Assembly: GCA_023079485.1 (NCBI GenBank)
Contig: CM041083.1
Location: 57,499,847 to 57,563,846, forward strand
Direction: 5' to 3'
DNA length: 64,000 nt
Source of the DNA: Archilochus colubris
Lineage: Eukaryota > Chordata > Aves > Apodiformes > Trochilidae
Part shown: positions 10,718 through 58,895 of the stretch, piece after piece
How positions within the stretch are numbered: position 1 is the first letter of the stretch
How the letters are laid out: every line of letters begins with the position of its first letter
The notes under the pieces: generated by a model
The model's database searches: none
What the model saw: only the letters and a program-made list of their open reading frames with translations
Told to the model about the DNA's origin: nothing
Position numbers and translations under genes: made by a program

Positions 10718-11460
10718 GCGGTCTCCCCCCCGGCCGCCCCCTCCCCTTTCTCTATGTCCCCCCCCCCCGCTCACACATACACACACGCACACCCTGCACC
10801 TTGCGCCTTCCACGCTCCCCGGCTTTGCGGGCTGCGGAGCACCGCCGCCTTTTTGGCACGGGGGTGGTGGTGGTGGTGTGTGCGGGGGGGGGCGGCACGC
10901 ATACACACACCCACACCCACGCACACCCATACACACACACCCATACACGCACACACACACACACGCACCCCCCCCGCGGCCCCCGGCGCACACGCGCTGG
11001 ACGCTGCGCAGCTCCGCCTCCCCCCGCCCCTCTCTGTCCCCCCCCTCCCTCCCCACTGCCCCCCTCCCCGCCCCCTCCCCGCTGTCCCCCTCCTCCTCCT
11101 CCTCTTTCCCCCCCCCCTTCCTCCTCCTCCTCCTCCTCTCTCTCCCTCCCCCCCTCCTTTCCCCCCCTCCCTCGCGGGTTTGTTGTTGCAAGTGCGTGCG
11201 CCCGGCGCGTGCCGCGCTCCCGGCCCTGAGCAAACACCCGCGCCGGGGCGCCGCGCGGGGCGGCGGCGGGCGCGCGAGCCGGCGGGGCGCGTGGGGCAGC
11301 GCGGGGAAGGGGCTGCGGGTGGGTGTGCGGGTGTGCGGGTGGGTGTGTGGGGGGTAGGACGGATGAATTTAGGGTGGTGGTGGGGTGGGTGGTGGGGGAT
11401 ATACGCGGGAGAAAGGGAAATTTGGTAGGGGGCTGCCCGGGGAGGGGGTGCCCGGGTGCC
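10716..11460. repeat. low-complexity block: CA-rich, then pyrimidine-rich, then GC-rich
   Basis: About 10905-10968 is interrupted (CA)n with CCCACACCC units. About 11015-11175 is an almost pure C/T strand with CCT and CCCT repeats that could form triplex DNA. About 11176-11460 is CpG-rich, then G/T-rich with GGGTGTG units. Open frames of up to 336 codons here are low-complexity artefacts. Confidence 0.8.
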
Positions 11461-14170
11461 GTTTGCTGCCGCGTCCTTACCGCTCCCCGCGGAGGTGGGT
11501 GCGCGGCGGCGGCGGGGAGAGGATGGGGTGACCGAGGGACGGAGAGGTGCGGGGCAGCCTCTGCTGCGGGGCGCTGGAGGGCTGGGGGACACCACAGCGG
11601 CACCTGCTTCTGGTTCGAAAGGGAGGAACGCCGTGCCCGCAGCGCCGGCACGGGGGAGTCCGTACCTCTGCGGGGAAGCGCTCGCACTAGCAGCCGGGAT
11701 GGGAGAATTCTCCGTGTGCGGGAAGCCGAAAAAGCGGTTTTGTCCTTGCCCCTGGGAAGCACCGGGGGGCCCGGTAATGCTCCCTTCGCTCAGCAGTTGC
11801 TGCGAGCCTGAGTTCCGTGCGTGTGGGCGTCCCGCCGCCCCGGGGGTGCGCCCCTCACCGGGGCTGGAGGCGCCTGTGCCGGGCGGTGCGGGCGGCCTGA
11901 CGGCTCTATTAGCTTGAGACAGCGGCGGGTGAACCGGTGAGGGTGTGAGGAGGAGTGCTTCCCAGAGAAGCAGCCTGCGTAGCCTAGGGAGAAGTCACCC
12001 TGAGTTACCCCTCTCTGAGTGCCAAGGGGTGAGCCTGTCTGGAGAGAAAGAATAAACCCCCCCTTCGGGTGCGTCCAGAACGGATGGTACCCGTGCCACG
12101 GTGCTGTCACCGCCACCGGGGAAGGAGGTTTGTCCCGGAGGGCGACATGAAGTCTGAGTGTGCTAAACAGATGTGGAGTCAGCTGTCCCTTCAGTGCCAG
12201 AGCCCCTTTCCCAGGCCATGCTGTCCGCTTGCTGGTCCCGGGGAACTCGCTTAGCCCCTGATGCCTTCCATGGTGCCCTGCAAAGCGGGAGCAAGTCACC
12301 ACCTTTCCAAGTGGCCGATGGCATTTCCTTGTAACTGAGAAATCAGGATGGACCTTCACAAGAGAAATAACTGCTGCTGCCAGGTGAAGTCTCCCTTGTG
12401 CCTCAGGGCCAGGTGTGGAAAAGCATCTTGAGTGGTCGTACCAACCCTTGGGGTTAGGGGTGTGTGGGCAGCACTGGGGCATGCTGGTCATCCCGCTCTT
12501 GGGATGAGGAGCAGTGAGGACCCTGCCTTCTTCCCCAGCCCTCCTGACTTTCACATACCCACGGATCTCTGCGAGCTTTTAACACATTTTCTGCCTTCAG
12601 CTCTGTCTCATCACTTCCTTCTACGTATCTTCACTCTGAAAACTCTGGGGGTGCTCTCTAGCCTCCTAAAAAAGAGCCATGATATGACAGTCTTGCCACA
12701 GGTGAGATTATGGCTGTAGGAAGTCCCTGATAAGTGGCTTTTATTCCTGGTGCTCACAGCATCCCCGAGGCATGGAAAGAAGGGACCTGCACAGTCCCTG
12801 TTCAGGTTGTAGTGGAAGTGCATGCAAAAATAAGCCCTTCTCTGCTGCTGGCCTCAATTATGGCAGACTGCATCTGTAGAGATCACTTCTTGTCTGTTAT
12901 TTTATCCCTGACCCTGACTGGGAACGTGAGTTTTAGCAGAGATAAGCAGCAACACTGTGCAGCTGAACCTTGATGTGCACCTGCTAGCAAGTCTTTTAGC
13001 AATTTTGAACATGGCAGCTTGTAATGCACATGTATGATGAAAAATGCGATGTGGTTCTGGCTGGTCTAATCTCTGTCATATTTATTTTGGGGCCCTCTTC
13101 AATGGTCACCTAGTTTCTTTCTGATTTTTAACCTACTGTCTCATCACTTGTGAAACGTTACAAGATTTTCATCCTTCTTAGGCGGGAGAGCCAGACCTGA
13201 ACTGGATACAACATTGGCTTTTATGTTCCCTGAAGAAAGCTCTCCCTCTTCAGTTTCAAGTCTTCTGGATGGTTTGTCGAACACCCCTCATCTGACACCA
13301 GAATTCTCTGCACCAGAAATTGTTGTTGCATCATCATCTCTGCATTGTGACCTCACAGGAGCAATGAACAAAAATGAACCAACGATGCAATTCTCATCCC
13401 AGTGCTTTGAGAAGTGGTAAGCGAAGTAGCAAAATGTTTGCAGCCCTGTAAACTATACACATATTTACACCGAGTAACTCTTCTGGAGAAGCCCACTACC
13501 AGAACTAGTATGAAACACGACGAAGGGAAAAGGGAAATTCCTGCCTCCCAAATGGCAGAATGAGACCGGAGTTTCTTGGTTCTTCCTTCTCAAGTCTCAG
13601 AGGGCTTTGAAAAATGCAAAAGATGTGAGACCCAGAGGTCACCGAGTGTAACTCGCATGTAATTTCGCCTCCGTGACTCTGTCCCTGCTGGGTTCCTCTG
13701 GCTCCGGGACCCAGGGGGGGGGAAGGGTGAGGGGGAGGCCAGAGCCTTTGCCTCCCTTTGCCATCCACTGCTACAGGGGAACAAACTCACCCCCTCGCCT
13801 TCTCTGAGGTGATGGCAATCTTGCCAGCTCTCCTCTCCTCTCATTGTGCAGCACAAGGGCTCTGGGGCTGCCAGATTTAAAGATAATAAATATTGTTTCA
13901 AGTTCCCTTGCCTCCACCCACACGTATGCACAGTCCTGCACCTGCACTTCGAAATTCTTCATTCTAACATAATGATAAATAGCCCTTGCCCTTTTCATTG
14001 GTGGTTTTTTTTTTTCTCCTTTTTCCCTTTTTAAAAAAAAATCTTGAGTTGTCATCATTATTTTATAGTGGCTTTTCTTTTTTGTATGCCTAAGTTGTAG
14101 CCACACTCATAAGGTCTTTTGAAGCCCTTGTATTTTTTTTTTTTTAACTTGAGTATGCCTTTTTTCCCTT
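11460..14170. other. ASCL1 5' flank, no gene seen
   Basis: CpG density falls off by about 11,900. No exon, RNA gene or repeat family was recognised between 11.9 and 14.17 kb. Small runs include G at 13717-13723 and T around 14009 and 14132-14144. Confidence 0.45.
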
Positions 14171-14174
14171 TTAT

Positions 14175-14330
14175 TTTTATTTTTTTTAAGGCCATTTACG
14201 TTATGATTAAATGCCGTCTTGAAAAAGCAGAACGAAAGTCGTTAATCTATATAGATCTTCAAAGAATCGATACATTCGGGACTTCTGTAGGATTTGTTAC
14301 ACTCCATTTTGTTACAGTAGGCAGCTCGTC
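14175..14330. promoter_or_regulatory. candidate enhancer, ASCL1 upstream region
   Basis: AT-rich sequence with preserved CpGs (GTCGTTAATC near 14239, ATCGATACATTCGG near 14266) and several TAAT cores, sandwiched between simple T-rich and C-rich tracts. Composition suggests constraint, but no conservation data are available here. Confidence 0.22.
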
Positions 14331-14689
14331 TGGATTTGGGCACATGTGTTTCTCTCCCTCCCCTCGCCCTCCCCCCTCCCGTTTCCAGCTTCCCCCCCAA
14401 GAGTGAAAATAAAGTAAAAGGTCTTTCATGGTAAACAAAACCAGCTTATTCTCCACATAGAACACATGAATAGCTGGAAAAAAACTTACAATAAATGGTG
14501 CATTTTTTTCTCTGCTGGGTATAGCATTCAAGATCAGTCCAGTATTCAAGAAGCAGTCCATTTTTTGCTCAGCAAGAGAGTTTAGAAAAGAAGCGTGGGG
14601 TCTATTCAAGGATCTTTTCCCCCTTCACAATTGCTGGGCTTTATGAAACCTATCTTCCATGCCTTGTCAGAGTATTTCTGGGGACCAAT

Positions 14690-14880
14690 TAGTGCTTTGT
14701 TGCAAGGCTTCTTTGCTGAATCTTTGAGCAGCAAGAAAAAGCTCTCTTGAGTCTCCCCTTATTTTGACTATTTCAGTCATTACTCAGTGTAATAATTAAT
14801 ATGACAACTGGACGCTCAAGTTTGTATAGAAACACCTCGGCTGCAGGAGAGAGCGTGCAGTGGGTGGTAACAAGCTACAG
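14690..14880. promoter_or_regulatory. candidate enhancer, ASCL1 upstream region
   Basis: A repeat-free stretch with a dense cluster of motif cores: TTTGAC, TCAGTCATTACTCA (AP-1-like TTACTCA), and TAATAATTAATATGACA with overlapping homeodomain cores around 14790-14803. It is followed by a poly-A tract that marks its edge. Confidence 0.22.
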
Positions 14881-14914
14881 ATCAGACCGAGAAGCCACAC
14901 ACACAAGGAAGGGG

Positions 14915-14941
14915 AAAAAAAAAAAAAAAAAAAAAAAAAAA
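14915..14941. repeat. poly-A tract (27 bp)
   Basis: Uninterrupted A run, followed by A/G-rich simple sequence to about 14995. Confidence 0.9.
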
Positions 14942-15469
14942 GGAGAGAGAATAATGAATGAAAAGAAAAAGAGAAAGAATAAAGATAAATAAATAGTTGG
15001 CGCAACTTCAAGCAACATAATACAGACTTGGAAAGAAAAGGGGGGAAAAAAAAAAGGCAATTAGGAGGGAGGGGAGGCGACTCCAGAAGAGGTAAACTTA
15101 TTTTGAAACAGTTTCTATGTGAATATGATTTTCAAAACTTTGCTACTTTCAGAACGCAGGAAAGCGATTGTTCCCTGACGGCTGTTCTTCGGGTAAGTAA
15201 TTTTCAAGGAGCATCTGCCTGCACTTTCTCATACTTGATGAACTTCAACATCTCTTCCTAAGTGTCCCTTCGCAGGAAGAAGGACTTGGAGCATTAAACC
15301 TCTTTCGTGAGTAGTTGTTGCCCATCCTACCCCGGGTAGAGGGAGGGCAGATCCCGGGACACCCAGTTGTACGGGTTTTCTTAGCTCTGTATCTTCTACT
15401 AGAGGAATAAAGCTAGTGCCCCGAATGAAGAATTAAAAATTACGTTTGACCAGGGACACTGCTGAATTC

Positions 15470-15630
15470 TTCTCGAAAGGCGTCTTGGGATAAACACTCA
15501 TCACTTTGCAGACATTTCTTGGGCTGCCAATTAGGGCATAATAAATAATTAGAGGTTTTAAGCATATTAGATACAGCTCATGCTAATGAACTGAATCAGG
15601 TCTTGTGCTAACCTGAAGTGACAGTTTGCA
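15470..15630. promoter_or_regulatory. candidate enhancer with an exact octamer motif
   Basis: About 5 kb upstream of ASCL1. The stretch includes an exact POU octamer-type ATGCTAAT at 15580-15587 and a group of homeodomain-like cores (GCCAATTAGG near 15525, AATAATTAGAGG near 15543). It ends where a (CAA)n repeat and a CpG-rich block begin. POU-factor input into Ascl1 enhancers is known in mammals; function here is inferred. Confidence 0.28.
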
Positions 15631-15670
15631 TATAGGGCTGGAAAAAAAACCCCAAAACCACCAAAACCCC

Positions 15671-15696
15671 AACAACGACAACAACAACAACAACAA
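15671..15696. repeat. (CAA)n microsatellite
   Basis: Tandem ACA/CAA triplets with one CGA interruption, at the left edge of a GC-rich block. Confidence 0.85.
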
Positions 15697-15709
15697 AAGA
15701 AGCAGCAGC

Positions 15710-16180
15710 TGCCTCCTCCCCGGTCCCGATCCCAGCCCCAGCCCCGTCCCACTCGCTCCTCCAACTCTCCCGGAGCCGGGCTGCGCGGTGTCCCCCGTCA
15801 TTCCGCGCCCGCGGAACGGGGCCCTTCGCCTGCCTGCCCCGCCGGGTGGCCCCATTGTGCGGCCACGCGTCCCGCGTCCATCACAGCTCCGGGGGATAAA
15901 TCACACCGGGCCCTCCTTCTTTCCCCCCCGCCCCCCGCCTCGTCTCCACTTTTTTTGAGAGCTGAATTTTGGAGGCTTGGGGGTGTTTTTCCCTGCGCCT
16001 TCGCCGTGGCAGGCCCCTGGAAGGAGGAGGGGGGGGAAGGAGGGTTGGGTGATGCCGCAGCTTGGGAGGTGGACCACCCCCCAGCCCCTCGGGCAGGCGG
16101 TGGAGACTGCCGGGTGTCCCTCTCGTCTCCCCTCCCAGTCTCCCGTCCTCGGCAGCCGCTGCCGTGAGGGCACAGTGCCA
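15710..16180. other. small CpG-rich block
   Basis: A local GC/CpG rise with C-rich and G-rich runs. Frames through it (up to 217 codons on minus) are GC artefacts without family similarity. It may be an orphan CpG island within the ASCL1 regulatory domain. Confidence 0.4.
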
Positions 16181-16199
16181 CCTCCTGGCCAGGAAGGAG

Positions 16200-19100
16200 A
16201 AGAACCTGTCTAGGGAGGGGATCAGGCACAGCCAAAAAGCATTTAGCAGCGGACTGGGAGAGATGTCGGGGACCCTCGCTTTGGAAGGATGGCGATTTTG
16301 CAAGCAAGATGTAGGCTGAGGGGTGAAGAAATGCATCCCAGATGGCATGCCATAGTGAGCTGCAGCACCTGGAGATCTTTGGTAAATGCATACACAATAT
16401 TGACAAGGGGGGGCATTTCCTGCTTTCTGTCCTGAGATACTGAATCCTCATTTGTGAATTTTTCAGGAGCTTCTGGTTAGACTAGAAAAACTTCTCTTCG
16501 TTAGTCTCAGCTCCCTCAAATCGACTGGGACATCTTGAAGGGGTCAGGGAGTTGAAGGCCAGGGATGGTCCAAGTGTCTGTGCATGGGGAGAGACATCCC
16601 TGAAAAACAGAAAACACATAGCTCTGTGAAAGCCAGCACTCTGCAAGCACGGGCTGAGGACAGAGGCAGGAAAGAGCAGTCTGAAAAGCCAAAGTTTGTA
16701 GCCCTTTGAACCTGCATCATGCTGGCCAGGGGAACCACCCCACTCTCAGTGCAAAGAGCCCTCCTAATTGTGTCTGAGCATCACAGCCAAGAATGGATGT
16801 GTGGGGCATGTGGTGTGCATTTCTGAGGGTGAAAAAGGTTTTAGAGGGAGGAGATGTAGGACATCAATGCATAAATATGGGTGAAATAAGTGGGGTCGCC
16901 CAATGGTGCAAGACCCCTGACCAGGGCTATTAGATCCTAAGCTCCCATGGTGACCCAGGGGCTGAGGAGCCAGGCACCTGGAGCAACATGAAATCCAAGT
17001 GGGAAATCCCCATTAGCTATGTCACTGCAGGGGGATGAACCCGTGTTTGTTGTGCTGATCGGGTACTTCAAAGAGGACAGGAAATTTGGACTCTGATATA
17101 GTCCAAGGTAACCAATATTGATACAACTGTGTGTTCATACACACAGCATTGTAATAGCATTGGAAACACACAGACATGCACAACTTTGCCCCAGAACATG
17201 AGAGTATGGGAATTCCTCCTGGCAAGAAGGAGCTTTGCTTCCCCCAGCCAGTACAGTACCTTTGCCAGACCAGGCTGATTAAAGAGTGGACTGGTGGCAA
17301 TACACTGGGGACATGATTATGGTTTTTTAGTAATAAGATTAAAGAGATAGGCTTTCAATATAAACAGAAAAAGCAGGGGGAGGAAGAATTCAAAATAGAT
17401 AATGATGAAGATTTGGCATGAGCAATATTTTGCATTTCCGATATCTTGCTGCACCTTATCATTACTTTCAGGGTAGAGTGAACAGAGAGTTCTATAAAAA
17501 ATATGTAAAAAACCCCAAGCAAAACAACAAACAAACAAACCAACAAAACCCCAAAACTCAGAAAAAACCCTGAGAGAGAGATAGGAAGGCATGGGAGAAA
17601 GGAAAAAATCCTAAATTCATTTGAAAGCCACAGAGAAGGAAAAGACATAGATCAAAGATTATTGAAAAGAGAAGGGGAAAAGAAAGAAAGAAAGAGGAAA
17701 GCCCAGGTGACAGAAATAGTAGTTTATAACTTTGGATGCCACAGTTATTTTGGCCAACTGTAGGACATGTATTTAAGGGTTTTAAAACCCAGTTGAAAAA
17801 TATACCAGATTTTGAGATGTAGTGTGTGGGGAAAAGTACAAAAGACCTATTGCTGGAGGCTGAATTGTCTTCCCCAGGGACTACTATAACCAATGTTGTC
17901 CTCATCCTCATCTCTCTGTACTTTTTTTGCAAGGTGGCCTTCAGTGTCTCTGTCGTTCATAGGACTGTGCCTGATGCTTCACAAGCACAGGACACAGATT
18001 ACAACCTCTGGTAGTGAACTTGGATTATATAGTGAATTGGCTGAGCAGTTGAAAACCAGTAGTTTTTATACTGCTGGCAGTTACCAAGAGACAATTACCT
18101 TTCCTCTACTGCCCCATCACTCCTTACCTCATCCTGATGCCATGGTGACAGCAGAATTCAGTGTGCTATGTGTGTGTTGCATTTGTACGACCACCTTGGC
18201 ATTCCAGCCCATACCATGCATTTGCTGGTCACTTCAGAAAGTAGCTTTCTACTCCTTTGTGTAGCCACAAGATGCCCAACCAAGCATCTCTTCTGAAAAA
18301 AGCTATGTATTTATGTCCAAAACACTGAGTTTTTTCAGACACACAATACAGTTGATAATTTAATTGGACTGGATTCTGGGTTCATGGTCATGGGATTCAA
18401 CATGGGTTTGTACTGAGATCTCTGAAAGTGGTTCCACTCAGTTTCCCTGCTGCAAGGCTGATTAGATTTATCAGCTATTGGATTTTCTAAGTACAACTAA
18501 CTCACAATAAGTCTTTGCTAGTATTCACCAATCTGAGCTGGTCTCAAGACTAAAAAAAAAACAAAACCAAAACTGTAAAGAGATGATTCCTTTGTTCCAG
18601 AGAATTTATCACTTAAATATAGCAAGATCACCTGCTTTGACATTGTTTGTCTCAGTACAGACTTCAGCCTTCCATATAACAAAACAGATACTTGACCAAC
18701 TGATCACCTGCCCTACTGTATTGGGCTACAGTATTCCCTCAGCCCCTTCGGTGATTCTTACTAAATACCAAACCTGTCCTCTTTTATACTATTTCTTTGC
18801 CAGTCTTTTCCAAAATCATTCATGCATCTCACCCCGTTCCCCTTGTAGCCCTCCATGGTTGACACAATATAAATCACACAATCATCTTCTGCAGGTTTGG
18901 GTTTTTTGCATCCTCCGGCCCTGCCCTCTAGCTCTGACCTACCCTTCCTTGCTCCCTTTCTTCTTTTACCTTCTTCCCTTTCTCCATGTCCATACTGATC
19001 CTAGAGTGAGGTTCACACAGCCAGCTTGTGTCTCATGCTTCCTTTGCACCAGGTATCTCTCTCCAATGTCTGGTCTGTGGAGTGATGTCCCCTGTTCTCT

Positions 19101-19560
19101 GACCTCTTGGATGCAGCCCAAGAGGCTCTACTAAAAGACAAATACCCCAGCTGCTGTGCCATGCCATAGCACTCACTGGCCCCATGTCTGGCACCCAAAG
19201 AGCAGATCCTGAAAAACATCTGACCTCTGGTCACGTGCAGTGAGCCCCTATGGAAAACCCACCTGAGGCTGCACACGCATGCAGTGGTGGGAGGGTCTGG
19301 AGGGGGAGATGATTCTCTGAACATGCAAATATGAGAAGAGCGACTGATGTTGATCAGGAGGAGGAAGACTGTTAATTCAAAGCATGCCACTTGTCCATGT
19401 TGGGAGCAGATAGAAACAATATGCTGGAGAGCTGCTCTGTGCTGGGGTGGGACTCCCAGGGGCCGGCCAGTGTTTAGTGGAATGTCTGTGTGCCAGAGGT
19501 GGGTGGGTGTGCAGGGAGAACGCCCCCTTGGCAGGGTGTCCGGGGGAGGGAGCTGGGAAA
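16200..19560. other. intergenic between ASCL1 and PAH
   Basis: No gene or well-preserved transposon was recognised. Simple-sequence spots are A/C-rich at 17510-17550 and GAAA-rich at 17680-17700. An HNF1-like weak site (GTTGATAATTTAA) lies at 18351-18363, 1.35 kb upstream of PAH. Confidence 0.45.
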
Positions 19561-19561
19561 G

Positions 19562-19709
19562 GCGGGGGGGGGGGCAAGGGCATGGCTTTGCCTCACTTGC
19601 TTTGCTTTAAATACCTTTGGACAGAGCTCTGGCTGCTGTAGTAAGGTCAGGAAGCTTCACTTGTAGCAGCTAAGGGGCCTCTCTGGGTGGGCATCACCGT
19701 TTCTGCAAC
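19562..19709 (+). promoter_or_regulatory. PAH: PAH proximal promoter and 5' UTR (predicted)
   Basis: A G-run at about 19563-19574 is followed by a TATA-like CTTTAAATA at 19605-19613, roughly 100 bp above the PAH start codon. An in-frame TAA at 19671-19673 precedes the ATG, and the ATG has A at -3 and G at +4. The transcription start is not visible. Mammalian PAH is described as TATA-less, so the TATA-like element may be incidental. Confidence 0.35.
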
Positions 19710-55581
<35,872 letters not shown>

Positions 55582-58548
55582 AGATTAATTGTAACTTGCT
55601 AATTGCTGGGTACTGACTAGAAGATGTCATGTGCAAATACCAGTTTTCATCTAGTCTCAGTTTATTATCTTTCAGTGTATTGCATGAATGCTTATGTTAT
55701 AGATCTTAATTACTATATATTAACAGAGAGACATCCACAGGTGACCCTTGACTCTTTTGGCCTTCAGACACTAATCCATTTTTTCTCCATTGCTGCAAAA
55801 AAATCACCTTATTTCTGGGACTCTCTGGAAAACCATCATATCTCTTATCCCAAAGGTTAACAGAAGGAGATCTTCACCATGTAGAGCTATAGTCTGCTGC
55901 AGCTGTGAGGTGGAATTACCACCCCAGGCCCAGAGACAGGATGGTAATGACTAACAGACAAAGCCTCCTTGTTTGGTCTCACAGTCATTCTCCTCTCAGA
56001 CCCTCACATTTGTGCAAGGTTCCCATGGTGTCTCAAACTCTACACCTTTCAGAGTGTATACATATACTGCTTGGCCCTCTGTACCTCTACTTTTATACAT
56101 AAGCACCTCCATCAGGAAACGTGTTGGGTTTTTTTCATAAAAATGTGATATTGTCATTGATCCAAAGCAGAGATGCTGGAGGAAAAGACAGAAAGTATGC
56201 TGCAGTCCTTTCAGAGGAGAGTTGCCTAAAGGAAAGTCTATGTGGCTTTTAGCAGCTGGATGTGTGGTCAGTTTGTTGATAATTTGTGCAAGCTAGAAAC
56301 AATACAGATCTTTTAACAGGGCATCAAGGCCTTATTAGTCTTGTCTCAGAGTTGTGCTGGCTGTAATGTTGTATAGTATCATCAATTCAGAGCTGATTGA
56401 GGACCAACCAGCTTACAGAATGGCAAGACAGCTCTTAGCGGACATAATCAGGTAGTCACTGTGGAAGGTTGATGTGTGAAGGCTGCCTTCTGATGTGTGT
56501 GTCCTTCTCTGACAATGCTACATTCAGCACTGTTACAAGGTGTCCCCTACCTTTCTGGACTTGCAATCCAGGAGGTGGATACCAGCACCTTGGGAACAGA
56601 GAACCAAGTGGTTCTTACAATCCATCTGAAGAAAGCAGAGCTGTCCAACTCATAACTCACTGTATCTGTGACTTGAGTCCCCAGCAGAGCTACTGAAGAC
56701 CTGAGTTAAGCTTTGTCCTAGTCTGAGGGCATTTAAACCCAGAAATGATATTTTTCAAAACAGCTCCGAAGTTATGATACTTTTTGGTGTCTACTTCCTT
56801 CTCTCACATGAGCTTTAATCTTCCTTTTTAGTTAAAGCATTTATTTTCCTCCTGGAGTACAGCTTGGCTACGGTAGTAAATAGAAGCAAGGGTAAAAGCA
56901 GCTTAATGCAATAGCTGAGCCATGGAGAGAGAAGATCTTGGGTGTCCAGAAAGCTATTTCTGTATTTTATCCAATATCTTTCACATAAACCAGCTAAATG
57001 TCCTTCTGGACTGATTCACATTGTACAATATCTACTTGTAGCTCCCTAGATTAAAGAGGGAGGAGATCAGCACTTGTCCATTGGAGTGGAATGGAGCAAA
57101 AACAAAGCAGAATGGTACTGCCAGCTTGAAAGACTTCTGCATCATGATCCTAATGTAGTTCAGGAGTCACATTTCTGTTAGAAGACCCAAAGATGGAAAA
57201 GCATTTGAAAATCTACAAGTTTCATACCTACTATTGTACTACTCTTGTATTTGTAGTTTGAAAATCAATGGAGCTTTAATGTTAGCATCATCCTTTAGGA
57301 AGACAGCAAGTACAGCTGTTTCCATTGTATTTATGGTGGGTAATAACATTAATCTAAGCATACCAGCTGGAACCCTTTTCAATAGACATATACTTATGCA
57401 AAATGGTATCATTTTAGTGCTTTGAAGTAAGCTTTTTTATCTCTGAATCCTTTTTCTTCCGCCCCTTTTTTTTTTTTACCCCTCTCTGTCTCTCATTTAA
57501 TCGTCTGTGTAGATCTTTCAGACCTGCTTAACATGTATTTTCAGTGTGAAAGTAGCCTGTATTTCCCCCCCCTCATTATAACAGGTAACTGTACTACAAA
57601 GAGACAGTTTCATCTCATGGGTGAAGTCTTTCAAACTAATCTTCAGGCAGCTTTCCAAGCTCCTCTGTGTCTGGCTGTTGTTGTGAGTGACAGCAGCAGT
57701 AAGTCAACATTGATACTGAGAACACAGGATTCATGGTTGGTTTTTATGTTCAAGGAGAATGGTTAAAGATTATTGATGCCACATGCCTGATTCTGTGTCC
57801 CTTAATGCATGCTGGCTTACATGAACAATAACTCCAGCCAAAGCAGTATAACAGAGCTGTTCAGCAGGACTGAGAAATGGGAAAAAGTTATATGGTCAGG
57901 ATTTTGAAAGCAGAGGAATTTTGAATTTTGAAAGTAGATTTCCTTGCAGAACAAACTAGCTTGTGCATATATCCTTTAAATAGTACAAATAAGTTGCATT
58001 TTAAACAGTACTTCCTGGTGGGTGACTTCATATTTCCATGCTAAAGAAAATTAATATTGTGTAGCAAACTGACTAGTTATCTGGTCAATGTAATGCCTCT
58101 TTGTAAGGTGGCCACACAGAATTGATGAGAATTAAATATCTGGGGAGGAGGCATATGGAGGATAGAGGGTAATGGCTTTTTGAGGTGGGTTGAAACTCAA
58201 AAAAAGCTCTTTTCCTGAGACGATACTGTTTGAGTATCATTCATAACAAGATCATGAAACTGATATTAAAAGCAATAATCTCTTGGTGTAATTACCTAGA
58301 AATGTATAGCAAAACCTTGGTTGCTCTAATTTTGCATACTCTGTAAATCTTTATGTACTACTCTTATTAACCTATACCAAGCTACTCTTTTAAGTAACCT
58401 TCCTTTTTTTTATCCCACTTCAATCACATTTTTTGGTGTCCCCATCTCCAGCTCTGCTTCAAGTGCCCAAAGAAGCCCTCTTATGAGGCCCCTTCCTTTG
58501 CAATGGCTTTGTAGTGATGGAAAGCTCTGGTTGTCAGCACTGGTTATA
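55582..58548 (+). other. PAH: PAH 3' UTR and downstream flank
   Basis: The 3' UTR begins here, but its end is not clear. No AATAAA occurs soon after the stop. ATTAAA variants are at 57050-57055 and 58131-58136. No further exon or transposon was recognised before the solo LTR at 58.5 kb. Confidence 0.4.
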
Positions 58549-58895
58549 TGTGGGAAAACAGTCTGCAGAGGCTTAAGGATTCCATGTGTGCATCAATATG
58601 ATTGTATGAAATCGTTTATTAACAACTTGCACTCACTTATATAGAGAAGCCTTGTTTACATCATCATATCATGCAGGTGGCTTTGTATTCCAATTACACA
58701 TTCCATTCTCACAGAACCAGTGTTCTCACATAATTATTTTCCTCTTCTGTTGCCAATTAAGTTATCTCTTTCCCATCAGCTTATTTTTAGAAAACCTCTA
58801 ACTAGGCCTCAAAAACCATTAACCCAATGTGGCCTGAAGTAAGTCAGGATTGCTCACAACCTGTATATTTCTGAACCGTTGCCCCAACAGTTATA
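58543..58895 (-). mobile_element. solo LTR, avian retrovirus-like, with 6-bp target duplication
   Basis: GTTATA occurs exactly on both sides (58543-58548 and 58890-58895). The enclosed 341 bp reads TGTTGGGG...CCCACA on minus, with imperfect inverted ends. A TATATAAG box (58643-58636) is followed within about 20 nt by AATAAA (58620-58615). That tight spacing is known from avian sarcoma/leukosis-type LTRs, and 6-bp duplications are typical of that group. There are no viral coding sequences between flanks, so it is a recombined solo LTR. The family name is inferred. Confidence 0.75.

Noticed and set aside
10752..11811. Overlapping 160-336 codon frames upstream of ASCL1
   Set aside because: They arise from (CA)n and polypyrimidine repeats read in all frames. 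None has a domain.
11790..12554. 254-codon minus-strand frame
   Set aside because: No recognisable domain. It starts in ordinary flank and runs into GC-rich DNA; treated as chance.
15798..16451. 217-codon minus-strand frame in a CpG-rich block
   Set aside because: No family resemblance, GC-driven, and competing frames on both strands.
18583..19134. 183-codon plus-strand frame upstream of PAH
   Set aside because: Cys/Ser/Pro/Leu-rich translation of T/C-rich DNA without domain or splice support.
57050..58136. ATTAAA hexamers as the definite PAH poly(A) signal
   Set aside because: Two variant hexamers are present, but neither is placed by other evidence, so the 3' end was left open.
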